This document shows positions 23,900 through 34,834 of a stretch of DNA of 64,000 nucleotides, in pieces. Source of the stretch: Stenopsyche tienmushanensis (taxonomy: Eukaryota; Arthropoda; Insecta; Trichoptera; Stenopsychidae); the NCBI GenBank assembly GCA_008973525.1, contig WACJ01000045.1:496001-560000 (forward strand), read 5' to 3'. Made by a program: the position numbers and the translations under genes. The notes beneath the pieces were generated by a model that saw nothing but the letters and a program-made list of their open reading frames with translations, searched no databases and was not told where the DNA came from. How positions within the stretch are numbered: position 1 is the stretch's first letter; each line of letters opens with the position of its first letter.

Positions 23900-24900
23900 T
23901 AAATCTGCATAAAAAACGTTCCAAACATATATATCGGTTCGGTTACTAACTTTTTAAGCGTAGCGGTTATGACATAGCTTGTGGTAGTACGACAGCAACA
24001 ACTACGTCATTGGCCACAGCGCCAATTGCATTATAGCTTATGACAAATCATGGAAAAAATATTGGCGCGAACTTCGCTCCTTATATGACCAAAAAGGAAA
24101 TAAACACTCTAAGCTTCTGGTCTTTTTATGGTTTCAAATTGTAAAATAATTGATAAAACCACATTGCTTTTGAGCCAAATAATAAATAAAGGCATATTTG
24201 CGAAATCTGCGCTGTGAAAACACATTACTTTCAGATTATACGATCATCAAAGCGATCATTATTATTTAAACATCATCAACATCAAGTGCATTATTATTTT
24301 GCGGCTCATTAATGTAAACGTGCACGCTCTCATTAGGAGCATAATTTTTGTTTTAGCTTGAATTGTATATAAATTTTATTTTTAATTCACAGAATGTGGG
24401 TCTATTTATGCGTATTTTAATACAAAAATCAACCAGTAAAATTATATTGTTGTAAACGTATGGCTACGATGTATGTGTATTAAATTGTGAGAGTACGCTT
24501 CAGTTGCTATGACCGATCATGAAACACGGTTGTGTTAATGCGTGTATTTTTAGCATTTTCGAGTCGCTTTTCCTATCATAATTGATCAAAAGCGTAGATT
24601 ATAATTGTAATTTAATATTTAATCATATGACGATTAAGATCGATAAGCTTAGTAAAGTGTATTTGTTATCGCATATAAATACTAGCTCTATTTTTTTTAT
24701 TAACAAGATGTTTTACAAATCTTATTCAATTATTACAAATCCACACCTGACTCACCATTTAATCTAATTCTTATAATTGAATGATTTAATTTATTTTCTT
24801 GACCGAATATACTCTTGGATCAAACCCAGTAAATAATCAGGAGCTAATCGTTTAATATAAGAATACAAAAAGTGGGTAATTGATTTTAAGGGTATTATTG
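23900..24900. other. AT-rich spacer with a short repeat H trace
   Basis: Near 23,918 the stretch TTCCAAACATATATATCGGT, then TCGGTTACT, is a trace of repeat H. The rest contains no recognisable gene. Confidence 0.4.
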
Positions 24901-24924
24901 TCAAATTTCAGCCTATGCAGTGGG

Positions 24925-25025
24925 CGTGCATTCTGTGGACATATTCGGACATGACTTCCGATCGCGAAATTCGTCGTATCAGCGATCCGAAAAACGGACC
25001 GGTTGAGCACACGCGGTTGATATAC
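24925..25025 (+). repeat. Repeat C copy
   Basis: Shows CATATTCGGACATGACTTCC, GATCGCG, then CAGCGATCCGAAAAACGGAC, the same order as at 1.57 and 25.53 kb. Confidence 0.6.
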
Positions 25026-25272
25026 ATAAATAAATACAAATAGAGAGCGATTTTCAGTAGCTACTCTCGCTTTTTGATATGCACTCATTACTCCAAACTA
25101 TTGTTATGTTTTCTTTTCAATCATATGGCTATTTTGTTTATTAAAAAAATGCTAGATTATGAATAAATATTTTCTCATACAAAAAGTTTCTCATACAATA
25201 TTTGAGAAGTCTTATTTAATCACTATCAACTGCAATCAACTATCAACGACTCATTAACTCATATCATATATA

Positions 25273-26018
25273 CGAAGGTAGTCCCAGAAGAATCCGACCT
25301 AGCAATTAAAATACAAAAAAAATTGGAGAAAAAAATCTGCTTTCAGCTCGATATGCTTTTCCAAGCGATATTAATAAGCTTCGATACCCTGTTTATTGTG
25401 AGAACCGTCGAGCTTCTCAATATAAACATCAACTACCGACTTCACCTCATCTTCACTTTAAACTTTGAAATTTCAATGCAGATTTGAACTTTTCCCGATC
25501 GCGAAGTGTCCACGCTTATATCCGTTCATGAACATGTTTGGGCATGGCGTCCGATCGCGTGGCGTTTCTTTGTCGTGTCAGAGATCCGAAAGGCGGACCG
25601 GTTGGACACACAGACCTTATGGCCACTCCCTCTTTTTTAAGGGCTCTTTGTGGTAGTTTTGGTGATAAACGGGGCCTTCTATAATCTGTATGATCACGGA
25701 ATCACCCCCATAGGCTATTTATATTGGCAACTCGTACGGCCACGTTTAAAATCTACCACCCAATTTTTAATTGTTGTAATTGAAGGAGCAAATTTCTCCA
25801 AAGCTCGGCTGTTAGTTGTACTGAGACCTTTCAAATAGAAGTATTGTAACATATAGCTATGACCAATTTTTTCCATGTTTTGCAAATTTACTGAGAAGGC
25901 TGCCAAACAAATACTAAGCAGTATAGCGTATTTAAACTTAAAACTTAAGCTTTATATGGTATATACTTTCTACCATAATATTAAATAATAACAACGGGTA
26001 TTTCTGGGACTACCTTCG
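25273..26018 (-). mobile_element. Mariner element with both termini, internally deleted
   Basis: The left terminus CGAAGGTAGTCCCAGAA is exactly mirrored by the right terminus, and each is flanked by TA, the mariner target duplication. On the minus strand, 25,715-25,906 encodes the start of a mariner transposase (QYFYLKGLSTTNSRALEKF, then TTIKNWVVDFKRGRTS). The catalytic core is absent. A repeat C copy occupies 25,520-25,690. At 746 bp it is shorter than a full-length mariner of about 1.3 kb, so it cannot move on its own. Confidence 0.85.
25715..25906 (-). pseudogene. Mariner transposase N-terminal fragment
   Basis: Within the mariner above. Helix-turn-helix signatures YLKGLSTTNS and IKNWVVDFKRGRTS end at Tyr-Lys and a stop, before the linker and the DDD core. 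The equivalent DNA (GTTCGTCTTGGC-, CGTACGGCC) is also seen at 2,040 and 9,398. Confidence 0.75.
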
Positions 26019-26019
26019 T

Positions 26020-27125
26020 ATTTCCAAAGACACAAGATTTTTATGTGAGCGATTTTCAATAAACGATCCATAAACTTCCATAAACGATCTAGTAATTCAT
26101 AGTTGGCTCAGTCTAAGGATTTATTGTGTAGTAAGTAATTTATCAAATTTGTAGGAATAGTGGGAACTTTATAAACGGTATCCAAGAACTAACCATTGGT
26201 ACAAATAAAAATCTTGTGGAATGTGATAGCTATACTTATGATCAAGCAAGGCATAGCATGATACAAAGAAGTTAACGAAGAAAGCGTGCTTTAATGTATT
26301 CTTATTGAGAAATTCTACCGCGATGGATTTATTCTTCACTTAGTTGAAACCCTAGGTTGGATATTGTATTTTTATGGATACAATGGTCTAATGATGATTA
26401 TTCCAAGCATGATTTAATCTTGATTTATCGATCGAAGCTTATCGTACCGAACGAATCTTTGAATTGTTGACGACAGCAATTAAGTCTCTTCACGATGTAG
26501 ATTTTATGGCCGTCTGAAGATGCTGTCGCCTTCTTTCATTTCTAAAGTGTGGGAAATTCGCAGAAAAGTCGTAAAATTTAACTCAACAGCAGCTATCTAT
26601 GTCGGTGGAAATCTTAAGCAAATATGCTCGCGCTCGTGCAACAAACGTCAGGCTCAAGGATTAAACGAGCCTCTTTTTCAGTTATATGGCATGAATTCCA
26701 TGAACTGACATCAAATGATACAATTTGAATAAACGATGACAGACAGGGCCTAAATAGATGGCAGTGCGTTTACACTGAAGGAAGAAGCGCGTGCAGTTCT
26801 CGGAACGGAATAATAGAAGTAATTCTCAATAACTTACGACCGATGTCAAAACGTCTCTGCTAGGAAGACGATAAAATACGTGACGACAATTTTCGTACGC
26901 AGCCGAAGTAATAAATAATTCAAAGCAATTCATCAAACGCGATAGGAGTAATTTTTTCGTGTGGTAGCCAACTGTATTGATATATTGGCTGTGAATGCCC
27001 AAACGTATGGGACAATGACACAGGTCAAACTGTTTTATTCTGTTGTAATCAACAGCATATTACAAACATAATGGAAAATTGCCATTAATAACGCTAACTG
27101 ATTGAATATTGACGAACGCCATCAT
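26020..27125. other. Spacer, nothing assigned
   Basis: An open plus frame at 26,520-26,708 has no recognised motif. No shared repeats noticed. Confidence 0.35.
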
Positions 27126-27131
27126 TGAATA

Positions 27132-27211
27132 CAGTCAACCCTTCTATAACATCGAGACGCTATAAAAAGATAAGCACCCGTACAAAGTTGACGCTATAAG
27201 AGGGTTGACTG
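27132..27211. mobile_element. 80-bp pogo-like MITE flanked by TA
   Basis: The left end CAGTCAACCCTTCTATAAC and the right end, read inward, CAGTCAACCCTCTTATAGCG form inverted repeats that occupy over half the element. Each is bounded by TA (27,130-27,131 and 27,212-27,213). This pattern is that of the pogo group of Tc1/mariner. A related left end occurs at 30,346. Confidence 0.75.
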
Positions 27212-27509
27212 TATTAGTTCATTCTATGCATCTTATTTGCTCGATTTTTGGATTTTTGGGTTGAGGTGGGGAAATCATCAAAAGACATCAACGCCGGTGG
27301 TAGTATGAGATTCTCACCCATTAAATCCCCTACTATCTTCAGCTGTTGCCCAGCTACTAGTTAAATATTCCTCAAGGGTGGTGTACAGGTGTGCGCCTTT
27401 TTTTATTGGTCTCAGTAGCTAACACATGGCCAGCATTAGGCCTCACTCTAATATACACAGAAGCATGGACACACATAGTACTACGTACTTACGTCCTTCT
27501 TATTTCTCG

Positions 27510-27720
27510 CTCTGCTTCTTCTTTTTTGCATGATGCAGGTCGCCAGTCTTCAAGTCGCCTTAGCTGCCACCTTCTCCATGTGCTACATAAATTGGAGTTT
27601 GTCATCAATTTTTATCCCAAGGTACCGGATCGGTCTTGCAAATTTAATCTCTTGTTTATCGTCTTCTACGCCTTGTAAAGAAGTGGGCTTCGGACTCATC
27701 ATATCACAACCATAAACTTT
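27510..27720 (-). pseudogene. R1-type LINE reverse transcriptase fragment
   Basis: The minus strand reads KQEIKFARPIRYLGIKIDDK, then LQF, followed after a stop by HMEKVAAKAT. The RYLGI.LD..L.F...H...VAAKA block lies just after the palm domain in R1-type ORF2. Multiple stops follow. Confidence 0.7.
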
Positions 27721-27764
27721 CACGAGCTTCCGATGGATAATCGCGGAGGTATTGTTTTGCAAAG

Positions 27765-27850
27765 TCAAAAAACGGATGAATGTGCAAATCTTGCAAAGAC
27801 AGAAGGTAGCGAAAGCGCGCGACGACCTCTCCATTGGAAGAATTTACTGT
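27765..27850 (-). repeat. Short repeat shared with 51.03-51.11 kb
   Basis: The reverse complement reads GTCATTTTGTTCAGTCACAG, then TAAATTCTTCCAATGGAGAG and GTCGTCGCGCGCT. The matching plus-strand block lies immediately before the mariner relic at 51 kb and may be its 5' flank. Confidence 0.45.
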
Positions 27851-27924
27851 GACTGAACAAAATGACTGACAAACACGCAAGATTTACTGTACTTATATTA
27901 TTCCCGTAAGTGTAAACAGTAAGT

Positions 27925-28115
27925 TGACAAAGTCTTATCGCAATCGGATGAACGCTATGGAAGCGCATTAAATACGGACAAACAAACATTGATTTTTATA
28001 TATCAAACTATGCCTATGTTACTCGCGTAATCCTTAGCAATAAATGGACAAAGTTTTATCTATGTATGGCAGCGCATTACATACGAAAATAGATTATTTT
28101 TTATATATTAGAAGA
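27925..28115 (-). mobile_element. Two short repeat B 5' fragments
   Basis: CAAAGTCTTATCGCAATCGG, then ATGAACGCTATGGAAGCG, at 27,928-27,966 and a more diverged equivalent at 28,050-28,090 both match the 5' part of repeat B in reverse. Confidence 0.5.
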
Positions 28116-28119
28116 TGTG

Positions 28120-28715
28120 ATGGATTTCAAACCCAAATATTGAAATGTCTTCTAAATTTAATCACATCATTGTAATAATAACTATAACAATAGACCACAT
28201 AAATAAAATATTTATTTTATATTCCATGATAATGTTTGGGTTTCATATCTTTTTGCGCGGTTTACCACACCTAAAGCGTTAATCGAAAATTCCCTTACCC
28301 ATAAGTTTACAAATATTTATATAATATTTTATTTTAATCTGTAACGATTCTATAATAGTAGGCACATTATGCTTCTTTTTTGCTATTAAATAACATTAAA
28401 ATTGTAGGATATATTGAAAAATAGGTGTGTTAAATACTAGGAAAATGTTGTTATCAGCAATTACACACAAACAAATACGCTTACAATTGCAAAATGATTT
28501 ATTGTGTAATTATTTGTAATATTTACAACAGGCAAAAAGCGGTTTTTATTCATAAACTCCGATCGTTTCATTCAAACTGCATTAGTTCATCTTTCATCTG
28601 TTTACCACGGAACGTAACCTGACCACCGCGATGTCGAAATCGAATAGATTTAATAAGAAATATTTATTTTTCCAGTGAATAATTTCGTTTTTAGAAGCAT
28701 CATTAGAATGTTCTG
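28120..28715. other. AT-rich spacer
   Basis: No feature recognised. Confidence 0.4.
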
Positions 28716-28719
28716 ACAC

Positions 28720-28850
28720 CAGTGTAACGCTTGAGGCATGTCTCCGCCCCAAGTGCTCGTCGGGATGGCCGCGCTAACGCATGTGAGAGATCTGGCTGTG
28801 GGAGGGACGACCTTCCGCGGCCAAGGCTAACCGGTTTGGATTCCCTAGTC
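28720..28850 (-). repeat. Repeat E copy, shortened
   Basis: The reverse complement contains TTAGCCTTGGCCGCGGAAGG, then TCGTCCCTCCC, ATCTCTCACATGCGTTAGCG, and CGGCCATCCCGACGAGCAC. Compared with 12.52-12.70 kb, the AATAAA-containing middle is missing. Confidence 0.55.
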
Positions 28851-28854
28851 ATGG

Positions 28855-30340
28855 GTATTCATATCTAATTCAAGCAACAAGCGGCCAAATATTTTTCGAA
28901 CGGAATTTTGAAAATAAAATTTAATAACTTGCACATATTATTCATCGCTATAACCTTCCATAATAATTTGCCATATACAACTGAACAATTCTCAATAAAT
29001 TTAACAGATATTGCTTTAACAATATGGCCGCTATAACCAAACAAATTTTAAGCGTCTTTATTGAAAGATCCTGTATTATTACTTTTTATTGATTTTCAAT
29101 CGATAGTTGAGCTATAATAGTTGCATTTATTCCAGCGAATCTTATATTTTGAATGCTTTAATATCTTGAATTATTTTAATGGTCAAATGACCAAATGTCA
29201 GCCCATTAATTGAGCCCAGTTTGGTTGGAACAATACGATCATTAATTCAGGCCAATAAATATTCAGCGATGGCATGTTTTTATATCCAATTTTCAAGATC
29301 AATCATCTCGATTTATTAAACTAGATTCTGGTTGACATATAAAATTGCTATATTTTTTGATGAAATCCAATGGTGACTATTAACAAGATATGTCTCTGGC
29401 AGAGTGCAATTATTCTTTATGTCTTGGAGTGATTAAACGAGCAATATAATGTCATAACTGGGTCATCATGAAAACGTTGAATGACCTGAAAAATCATTTA
29501 GTGTAGAAGGTAATCAAATTTGATAGCATTGTTAGTGCATATTAATTGACTTTTTTCTACAACTTTAGTGCTGTGTTGGTATTTGATAACCCTTTTTTTG
29601 TGATATCCGCATATTTTTCAGTACCATAATAAAATGATTTAATAGCACTTCAATTGAAATGTTAATTGAGTACGCAAACAAACGATTGCTTATATGTTAA
29701 GGTTCATTTAAATGCAAATAAATATGATTTGCACAATTATATTTTTTCTAGAAAATCACATGTCCTCAATATTAATTAAGTGCTTTTGCTACCTGCCAAT
29801 TAAATTTTTACCATTAATGGATGTAAATTCTTTTATGTGCACACAGGATCTGCACTTGATAATATTTATTATAAATATCAAACATTAACGAATAAACAAT
29901 CCATGATGGTTGCTAAGCATTCATTGGAAGTCTGCAAACTTCATAAGCAAATAGAAAATATTTACAAAAGAATCATGGAACATGATGTGGGGCCGTGATT
30001 GTTATAAACAAGTTTATTTTGGTTTTTTCAGGTTCATTTAAAATTTATATAACAACTTATGCGCTTAAGCTACAATATCGTCTAAAATACGTATAATAAT
30101 CATGAAACAAATTTAGACTTAACAAGGATCACAATCAGTGACGGATTTAGCACTTGAGAGGTCATTGGCGCAATTTAAGTTTGAGCTTCCCTGGACCCAT
30201 TAAACAAATTCTGATATTCAGATTTCACTATTATACAGGCATCAGGACAGATAATGCCCTAGACTTTCAATTGAAGGTTGAAATTGGAGATCCCCTGAAT
30301 TTTTAAGGCCCGAGGCAAGGGAATACCATGATAAGTTTAT
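28855..30340. other. AT-rich spacer
   Basis: About 1.5 kb of AT-rich DNA without supportable genes or repeats that I can relate to the rest of the window. Confidence 0.45.
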
Positions 30341-30345
30341 CAATA

Positions 30346-30440
30346 CAGCCAACCCTTCTATAGCGTCAAAATAGGGACTACACTATTGAAATAAAACGTT
30401 ATAGAAAGTCAGGCACCCATATAAACGTATTTAGTTTGTT
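30346..30440 (+). mobile_element. Pogo-like left terminus
   Basis: TA, then CAGCCAACCCTTCTATAGCG, matches the termini of the 80-bp element at 27,132 and is followed by related GGCACCCATATAAACG sequence. No right terminus with TA is seen. Confidence 0.5.
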
Positions 30441-30490
30441 AACAAACAAGTGACTAACACGCACGCGGGGGAATTGAACTTATGTAGTAT

Positions 30491-30551
30491 ATCCGTTGCT
30501 TACGCAAAAGTGTCCGCCTTGTTTGCGGCGTCTTTTGCGTAAGCAACGGAT
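30491..30551. repeat. Perfect 20-bp inverted repeat (hairpin)
   Basis: The left arm ATCCGTTGCTTACGCAAAAG (30,491-30,510) is the exact reverse complement of 30,532-30,551. The 21-base loop has its own CCGC/GCGG pairs. It lies directly beside a repeat C/D block. Confidence 0.8.
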
Positions 30552-30559
30552 CATATAAA

Positions 30560-31200
30560 ATGCCGCAAAAGCCCTAAAAGAGGACAGAGTGGTTTGTATG
30601 TTCAATCGGTCCGCTTTTCAGACCGCTGACATAATGAATGAGCGTTTTGCGATCGAACGCCAAATCATAGCATGTCCGCCAAACGATAACGAACTCTATT
30701 ATAAGACGATGTTGTACGAAGAAGACTGATCGGATACAAATTTTACAATCGGTCGAAAATATTGTTGTCTTTATTTTATTGCGGGCTTATGCCGGCTGGG
30801 TCGATAACGTAGTATATATTATAAAAACGCATAGAGCTAATCAGTTGTTGACTCATATAACTCTTTGGGGCACAGTGGTATGAAATGTGTCCCACTTTTT
30901 TAAGTACCTAGAATGCATTAGCGGGTTATTTTTTAAACCACCAGCACATGTACAGCAGAAATTCAACAGCACCACATTAGCCAGCTGATTTTTTTTTCAA
31001 AACATTTTTTTTTAATTTCTGTGCAACTGGGTACTATTTTTTCCTAAAAATCCTGTGCCTTAAAGAGATAAAGTAGAATGGTCATGTAAAATAAAAACCA
31101 TGTGCAACTCTCGACCGGGTCGGTATTCTGTGTTTTGCGCCCCAAGCGCAGTTGCGCCCGTGGCGGGCGCCTGCTTTGCCACCCCCTTGTTACGGCCCTG
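30560..31200 (+). mobile_element. Repeat C plus repeat D (hAT-like) with a nested insertion
   Basis: Repeat C in reverse (CGGTCCGCTTTTCAGACCGC, near 30,606) is followed by the repeat D body, which resumes at 31,068 and ends at 31,200 with TTGTTACGGCCCTG, the same terminus as at 9,713. The repeat D body is interrupted by a separate element at 30,861-31,067. Confidence 0.7.
30861..31067. mobile_element. 207-bp MITE nested in repeat D
   Basis: The left end CTCTTTGGGGCACAG and the right end, read inward, CTCTTTAAGGCACAG are inverted repeats. ATAA flanks both sides (30,857-30,860 and 31,068-31,071). Uninterrupted repeat D copies (9.58 and 19.41 kb) show the empty site. No coding capacity. The superfamily is unclear. 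Confidence 0.75.
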
Positions 31201-31304
31201 AGTTTTATGATTGCGTATTAAAGATAATTTGTTCTATAAAACGTAATCATTGTTTCAATTGGAATATTCATAATTTTGTTGATGCACGCGCATCTTTTTT
31301 CTCG

Positions 31305-31405
31305 TCGTCTCGGCGACCCCATTTTACTACACGAATATGCGCCAACATGGTGCATCCGTTAAACGTCCCACAAAACAAATTCCACACACAAACAATGATT
31401 GTGGT
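31305..31405 (-). mobile_element. Repeat B fragment
   Basis: AATATGCGCCAACATGGTGC, ATCCGTTAAACGTCC, then CAAACAATGATTGTG, is the reverse of the repeat B middle section. Confidence 0.6.
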
Positions 31406-31815
31406 TATAATTGGTGGATATTATTATTGCTCTGGGGCGATGTTGGTTTTTTTTTTTTGGGTTTGTAGTTCTTAAGTATTTTACTGTTTTTTCCCAGCTT
31501 AGCTTTTTGCCGTTGAATATGATGTCGTTGTTGTGGGGTTGTTTCTTGTTTTTGATGTTGAATAATGTAAGTTGTGTTTTCTCTGGATTTATGTAGATTC
31601 TCCATCTGTTGCACCAGGATTCGAACCTGTATAAGTATAATTGGAGATCGCGGGTGATTTTGTCGATTGAGTGTGATATGGCGAGTATTGCTGTGTCGTC
31701 TGCGTTCTCGAAATAGCTACGTTCTTGTCAGTCGGTTGTGGGACATCACTTGTGTAAATATTGTAAAGTAGTGGTGATAATGCGGATCCTTGAGGGACTC
31801 CGCCTGGATCAGTTT
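31405..31815 (-). pseudogene. Jockey-type LINE reverse transcriptase relic
   Basis: The minus strand reads GGVPQGSALSPLLYNIYTSD, then, after a frameshift, YFENADDTAILAI with the catalytic ADD. WCNRWRIYINPEKTQL, NKKQPHNNDIIFNGKKLSW and TVKYL follow. This is the palm-to-thumb region of Jockey-clade reverse transcriptases, in order. The endonuclease and both ORF ends are missing. An apparent tRNA B-box (GGTTCGAATCC) within it is part of this coding sequence. Confidence 0.88.
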
Positions 31816-32064
31816 ACAAAGCTCTCTGGTTTATATCCTTTCCAAGGATATGTTACATATCACACAAATCATTCAATAAGTCGTTAAACTTGACGAGGTA
31901 CCTGTTTTTCAGGGTCATAGTTAAGAAAATACTTATTATGCTTATGATATTTTTATTAAATTTAATTACAAATTTTATTCAAATTGGCCACCTCTACTCC
32001 GAATGCCCCCACGATACCTTTATCTTATTTTAGCTATAGTTATCTGAAGTAGCATAGCCTCTTT

Positions 32065-32185
32065 CATTTCTCTCCAGACCTGACACCAGTGGATTTCTTT
32101 ATCTGGGGAAGTCCCCTATTCCGTAGCTCGCATGGTCTTCAGACCTGACACCAGTGGATTTCTTTGTCTAAGGATGTGCAAACAA
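32065..32185 (+). pseudogene. Duplicated transposase C-terminal motif
   Basis: SPDLTPVDFFIWGSP is encoded at about 32,074-32,118. About 70 bp on, the sequence AGACCTGACACCAGTGGATT, then TCTTT, is repeated exactly. The motif holds the third catalytic residue of Tc1/mariner-type transposases. It appears to be a small duplication inside a relic. Confidence 0.6.
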
Positions 32186-32189
32186 TTTC

Positions 32190-33265
32190 ATAAAATAATG
32201 ATTGATTTAAATCAAAAATACATTGTAAAATATAAAAACAGTTATTCCATGCTATCATGACCACAGATTAATTATGACGATTTAGAAGAAAATTTTATCG
32301 GCCAACGTGCAAAACATCCTGTATTGATTAGGATACCATTTATTAATCTACTTTTAATTATGCAGCTCAAAAAAAGATGGAAACAAATAATATGTGACAT
32401 ATTTAATGATGATATTTTCGCAATGCATTATAGAGTAGTTGATGGCTTTCGTTCAATACTATTTTCATCGTCATCGATGTCGCTTGTCGGTTATCTACGT
32501 GGTTGATTTTTGCTGTGGTAAATAAGCGCATTTATTAAATTGAGTATTTGATAAATACTCAATTTATATGAAAGAATCCTAATTTTATATGAAAGAATTG
32601 CGTCTTGCGGAAATTTTACGACAGTCTCGCATTTCCTGTTGGAGCTTTTAAGGTAACTGAATAAAGTTTTAGAGCTGAATGCGAGGGCGTTTATTGCTTA
32701 TAATCCAGTGGGGCAGTTTTGAGAAAGCGTGGGTTTTACCTGCCTGCACTTAAACTCAAACAATAGTTTTAACTTTATGTTACAAAGGTCAGAGAGTTGT
32801 TTGAAATATTTTCATGTCTAAATAAATGCGCATACATTCATAATCATAAAGATTGTGCGAAACGAAGTGGTTTCATGATATCGACGTCCAAACAACTTAC
32901 AATACGTGATAGATGAAACAAGTGCATCAAGGTCGGCGCAGCAAACGCCGCATACAATCACGTCAACCAATTTAAACACACATGCGTCGATGAACACGAT
33001 TTTGCTATGATCGCTTATTAAATCAATTTCAGACTATTCTAAAACAAGGACCGAAACATCAACGTTAAATTTCGTCTGGCGAGGTGTTGGCGAATGTGTA
33101 CGTTTTTAAAGAGGCCTATAAACGTCCGATTTTATGATGCAATTTTAATAACCATATTTACGGGCTATTATGGCGCGATGCAGTTAGGGGTCATTTATGC
33201 ATACTCGAGTCTCTGGATGCATGGCAGGGTGGATCAATTTTTAATCGAGATTTAAATGTAAAATA
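32190..33265. other. AT-rich spacer with one hairpin
   Basis: No supportable gene. A hairpin of 14-bp arms lies at 32,536-32,566, followed by two close copies of TTATATGAAAGAAT. Confidence 0.4.
32536..32566. repeat. Perfect 14-bp inverted repeat, 3-base loop
   Basis: TAAATTGAGTATTT, loop GAT, AAATACTCAATTTA. It is AT-rich and not linked to any gene in view. Confidence 0.7.
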
Positions 33266-33269
33266 TGCC

Positions 33270-33765
33270 TCAACTAAAATTTCGATCCCGGGACCGGAAT
33301 TTTCAATCGCATGACTGATAAAATCCCTATCTGCTGAGACGCGGACTGAAACTCGCAAAATTCCCGATTTCCCGACAAATTATTTATTTCCATCGCTGCA
33401 GATGAATACTTATATACTATAATACTTTGATGTGATTCGTAGTTATATTACGGAGAAATACAAAAATTCTGAAGCCCTGTATCTATTATATTTCATATCG
33501 ATATTCCCATTATTAGAGTCGAGGTGTAGTAAATACATCACCGGTAGGGAAAGGTTAATATAACAATTTGAAAAACACATATGTACTCTATATATGTATA
33601 CATAAATTAGACAGTTACTGTCCCTAGGCATCACCTAAGCTCGCAAATTAATAGTTACGCCACTGTTTCCAAGCGTCCAGATTTCGGCGATAATGTCTCG
33701 ATTTAGTAGCCTTCATCGTGCTAGTGATACGATTACCAATCCCGGGATTCCTAATTATTTTCAAT
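33270..33765 (-). repeat. Repeat A, near-complete reverse copy
   Basis: Contains all blocks of the 3.17-kb copy in reverse order: ATCCCGGGACCGG at one end, CATCGCTGCAGATGAATAC, TACATCACCGGTAGGGAAAG, GTCTCGATTTAGTAGCC, and AATCCCGGGATTCC at the other end. It is the best copy for defining the termini. Confidence 0.7.
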
Positions 33766-33769
33766 ACGC

Positions 33770-34690
33770 ACACAATTTTAATACAGTTATCTGATAGTTA
33801 AACGGCAGGAACTTATTCACACACCTAATAATTTAAAAAACCAGGACAAAAATGTCATGTGGATTGTATTAATCGTTGTATATCGTTCATAAATAGATAG
33901 TTTTATATTTTTAGGATTTTTTGGTCTTCATATAAATGACGTCACGTTGACAGCCTTATGAACGCCACGTGATCTAGTCCCGTAGGAGTATTATGGATTT
34001 AGTTGATTCATACGGTCCATTATGATTTGGGCGCATTGTGATGATGTACCATTGATGTTGGAAAGAACTAATCAGCATGTGGCCTAAAAATGGTGTAGGG
34101 CCATTTGCCTGCATGTGCTCGTATGTGTGCATGGGTTGCACATGCATAAACGTGAATGGGAGTGTAGAATTCGTTTGATCTCCATTGACGCATGCCAGAG
34201 TAACTCCGAGGGAGATTCAAGTCATACGTCCTAATAAATTAAATTATTTTGGCATCAAGTATCCTTCATACAAATGAACGTGACCATTGTCCATGCACCG
34301 TCACGAGCTCCGAGTATATTACGTTGCAGAATCCAATATATCCAAACCAACACAACCCCTGCCAGTAAATGATTAGCATATGTATGATATCAACGCATCT
34401 GATCCATTATTCAAAGAGAAGAAGAGGTCATTAAAAATCCATATTCAATATGTCCACCAGAACAAGTGTCATAAATTTAATATACTGATCAAACCGCAAA
34501 CATATATATTTATATATGTAAAAAGGCATTAAATAATAATTAATATTAAACTGACTCAAACATAAATGAGGGGGATTCAAATATAAACCGGATTTTTAAT
34601 TTTTTTTGTTAAAAGTTATATTGTATAAATTTATTAGTGATGTATAAAAATACAAATGGAGTATCTTATTATTATACATAGTTCCCTTCA
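33770..34690. other. Spacer, nothing assigned
   Basis: Moderately AT-rich sequence with no open frame of interest and no repeat recognised. Confidence 0.45.
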
Positions 34691-34761
34691 TTGGAGAAGA
34701 AAATCCATCGGATTTTTGATTCCGTCCCTGCAGAAAAAAAGGCATCTTTGACTGAAAATTT

Positions 34762-34806
34762 GGACATGAGAAAGCTGTGCGCAAGATGGGTGCCGCGTTC
34801 GCTCAC
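34762..34806 (+). pseudogene. Mariner transposase scrap
   Basis: The plus strand encodes DMRKLCARWVPRSLT. KLCARWVPR is the highly conserved linker of mariner transposases, also seen at 40.1 kb and 51.9 kb. Only about 15 codons remain. Confidence 0.65.
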
Positions 34807-34834
34807 AGTATCCCGCTATTTGGGAGCATGCGAG

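Noticed and set aside
31615..31635. tRNA-like B-box (GGTTCGAATCC on the minus strand)
   Set aside because: It lies in the open frame of the Jockey reverse transcriptase (RFESWCNRW). No A-box or cloverleaf can be formed around it.
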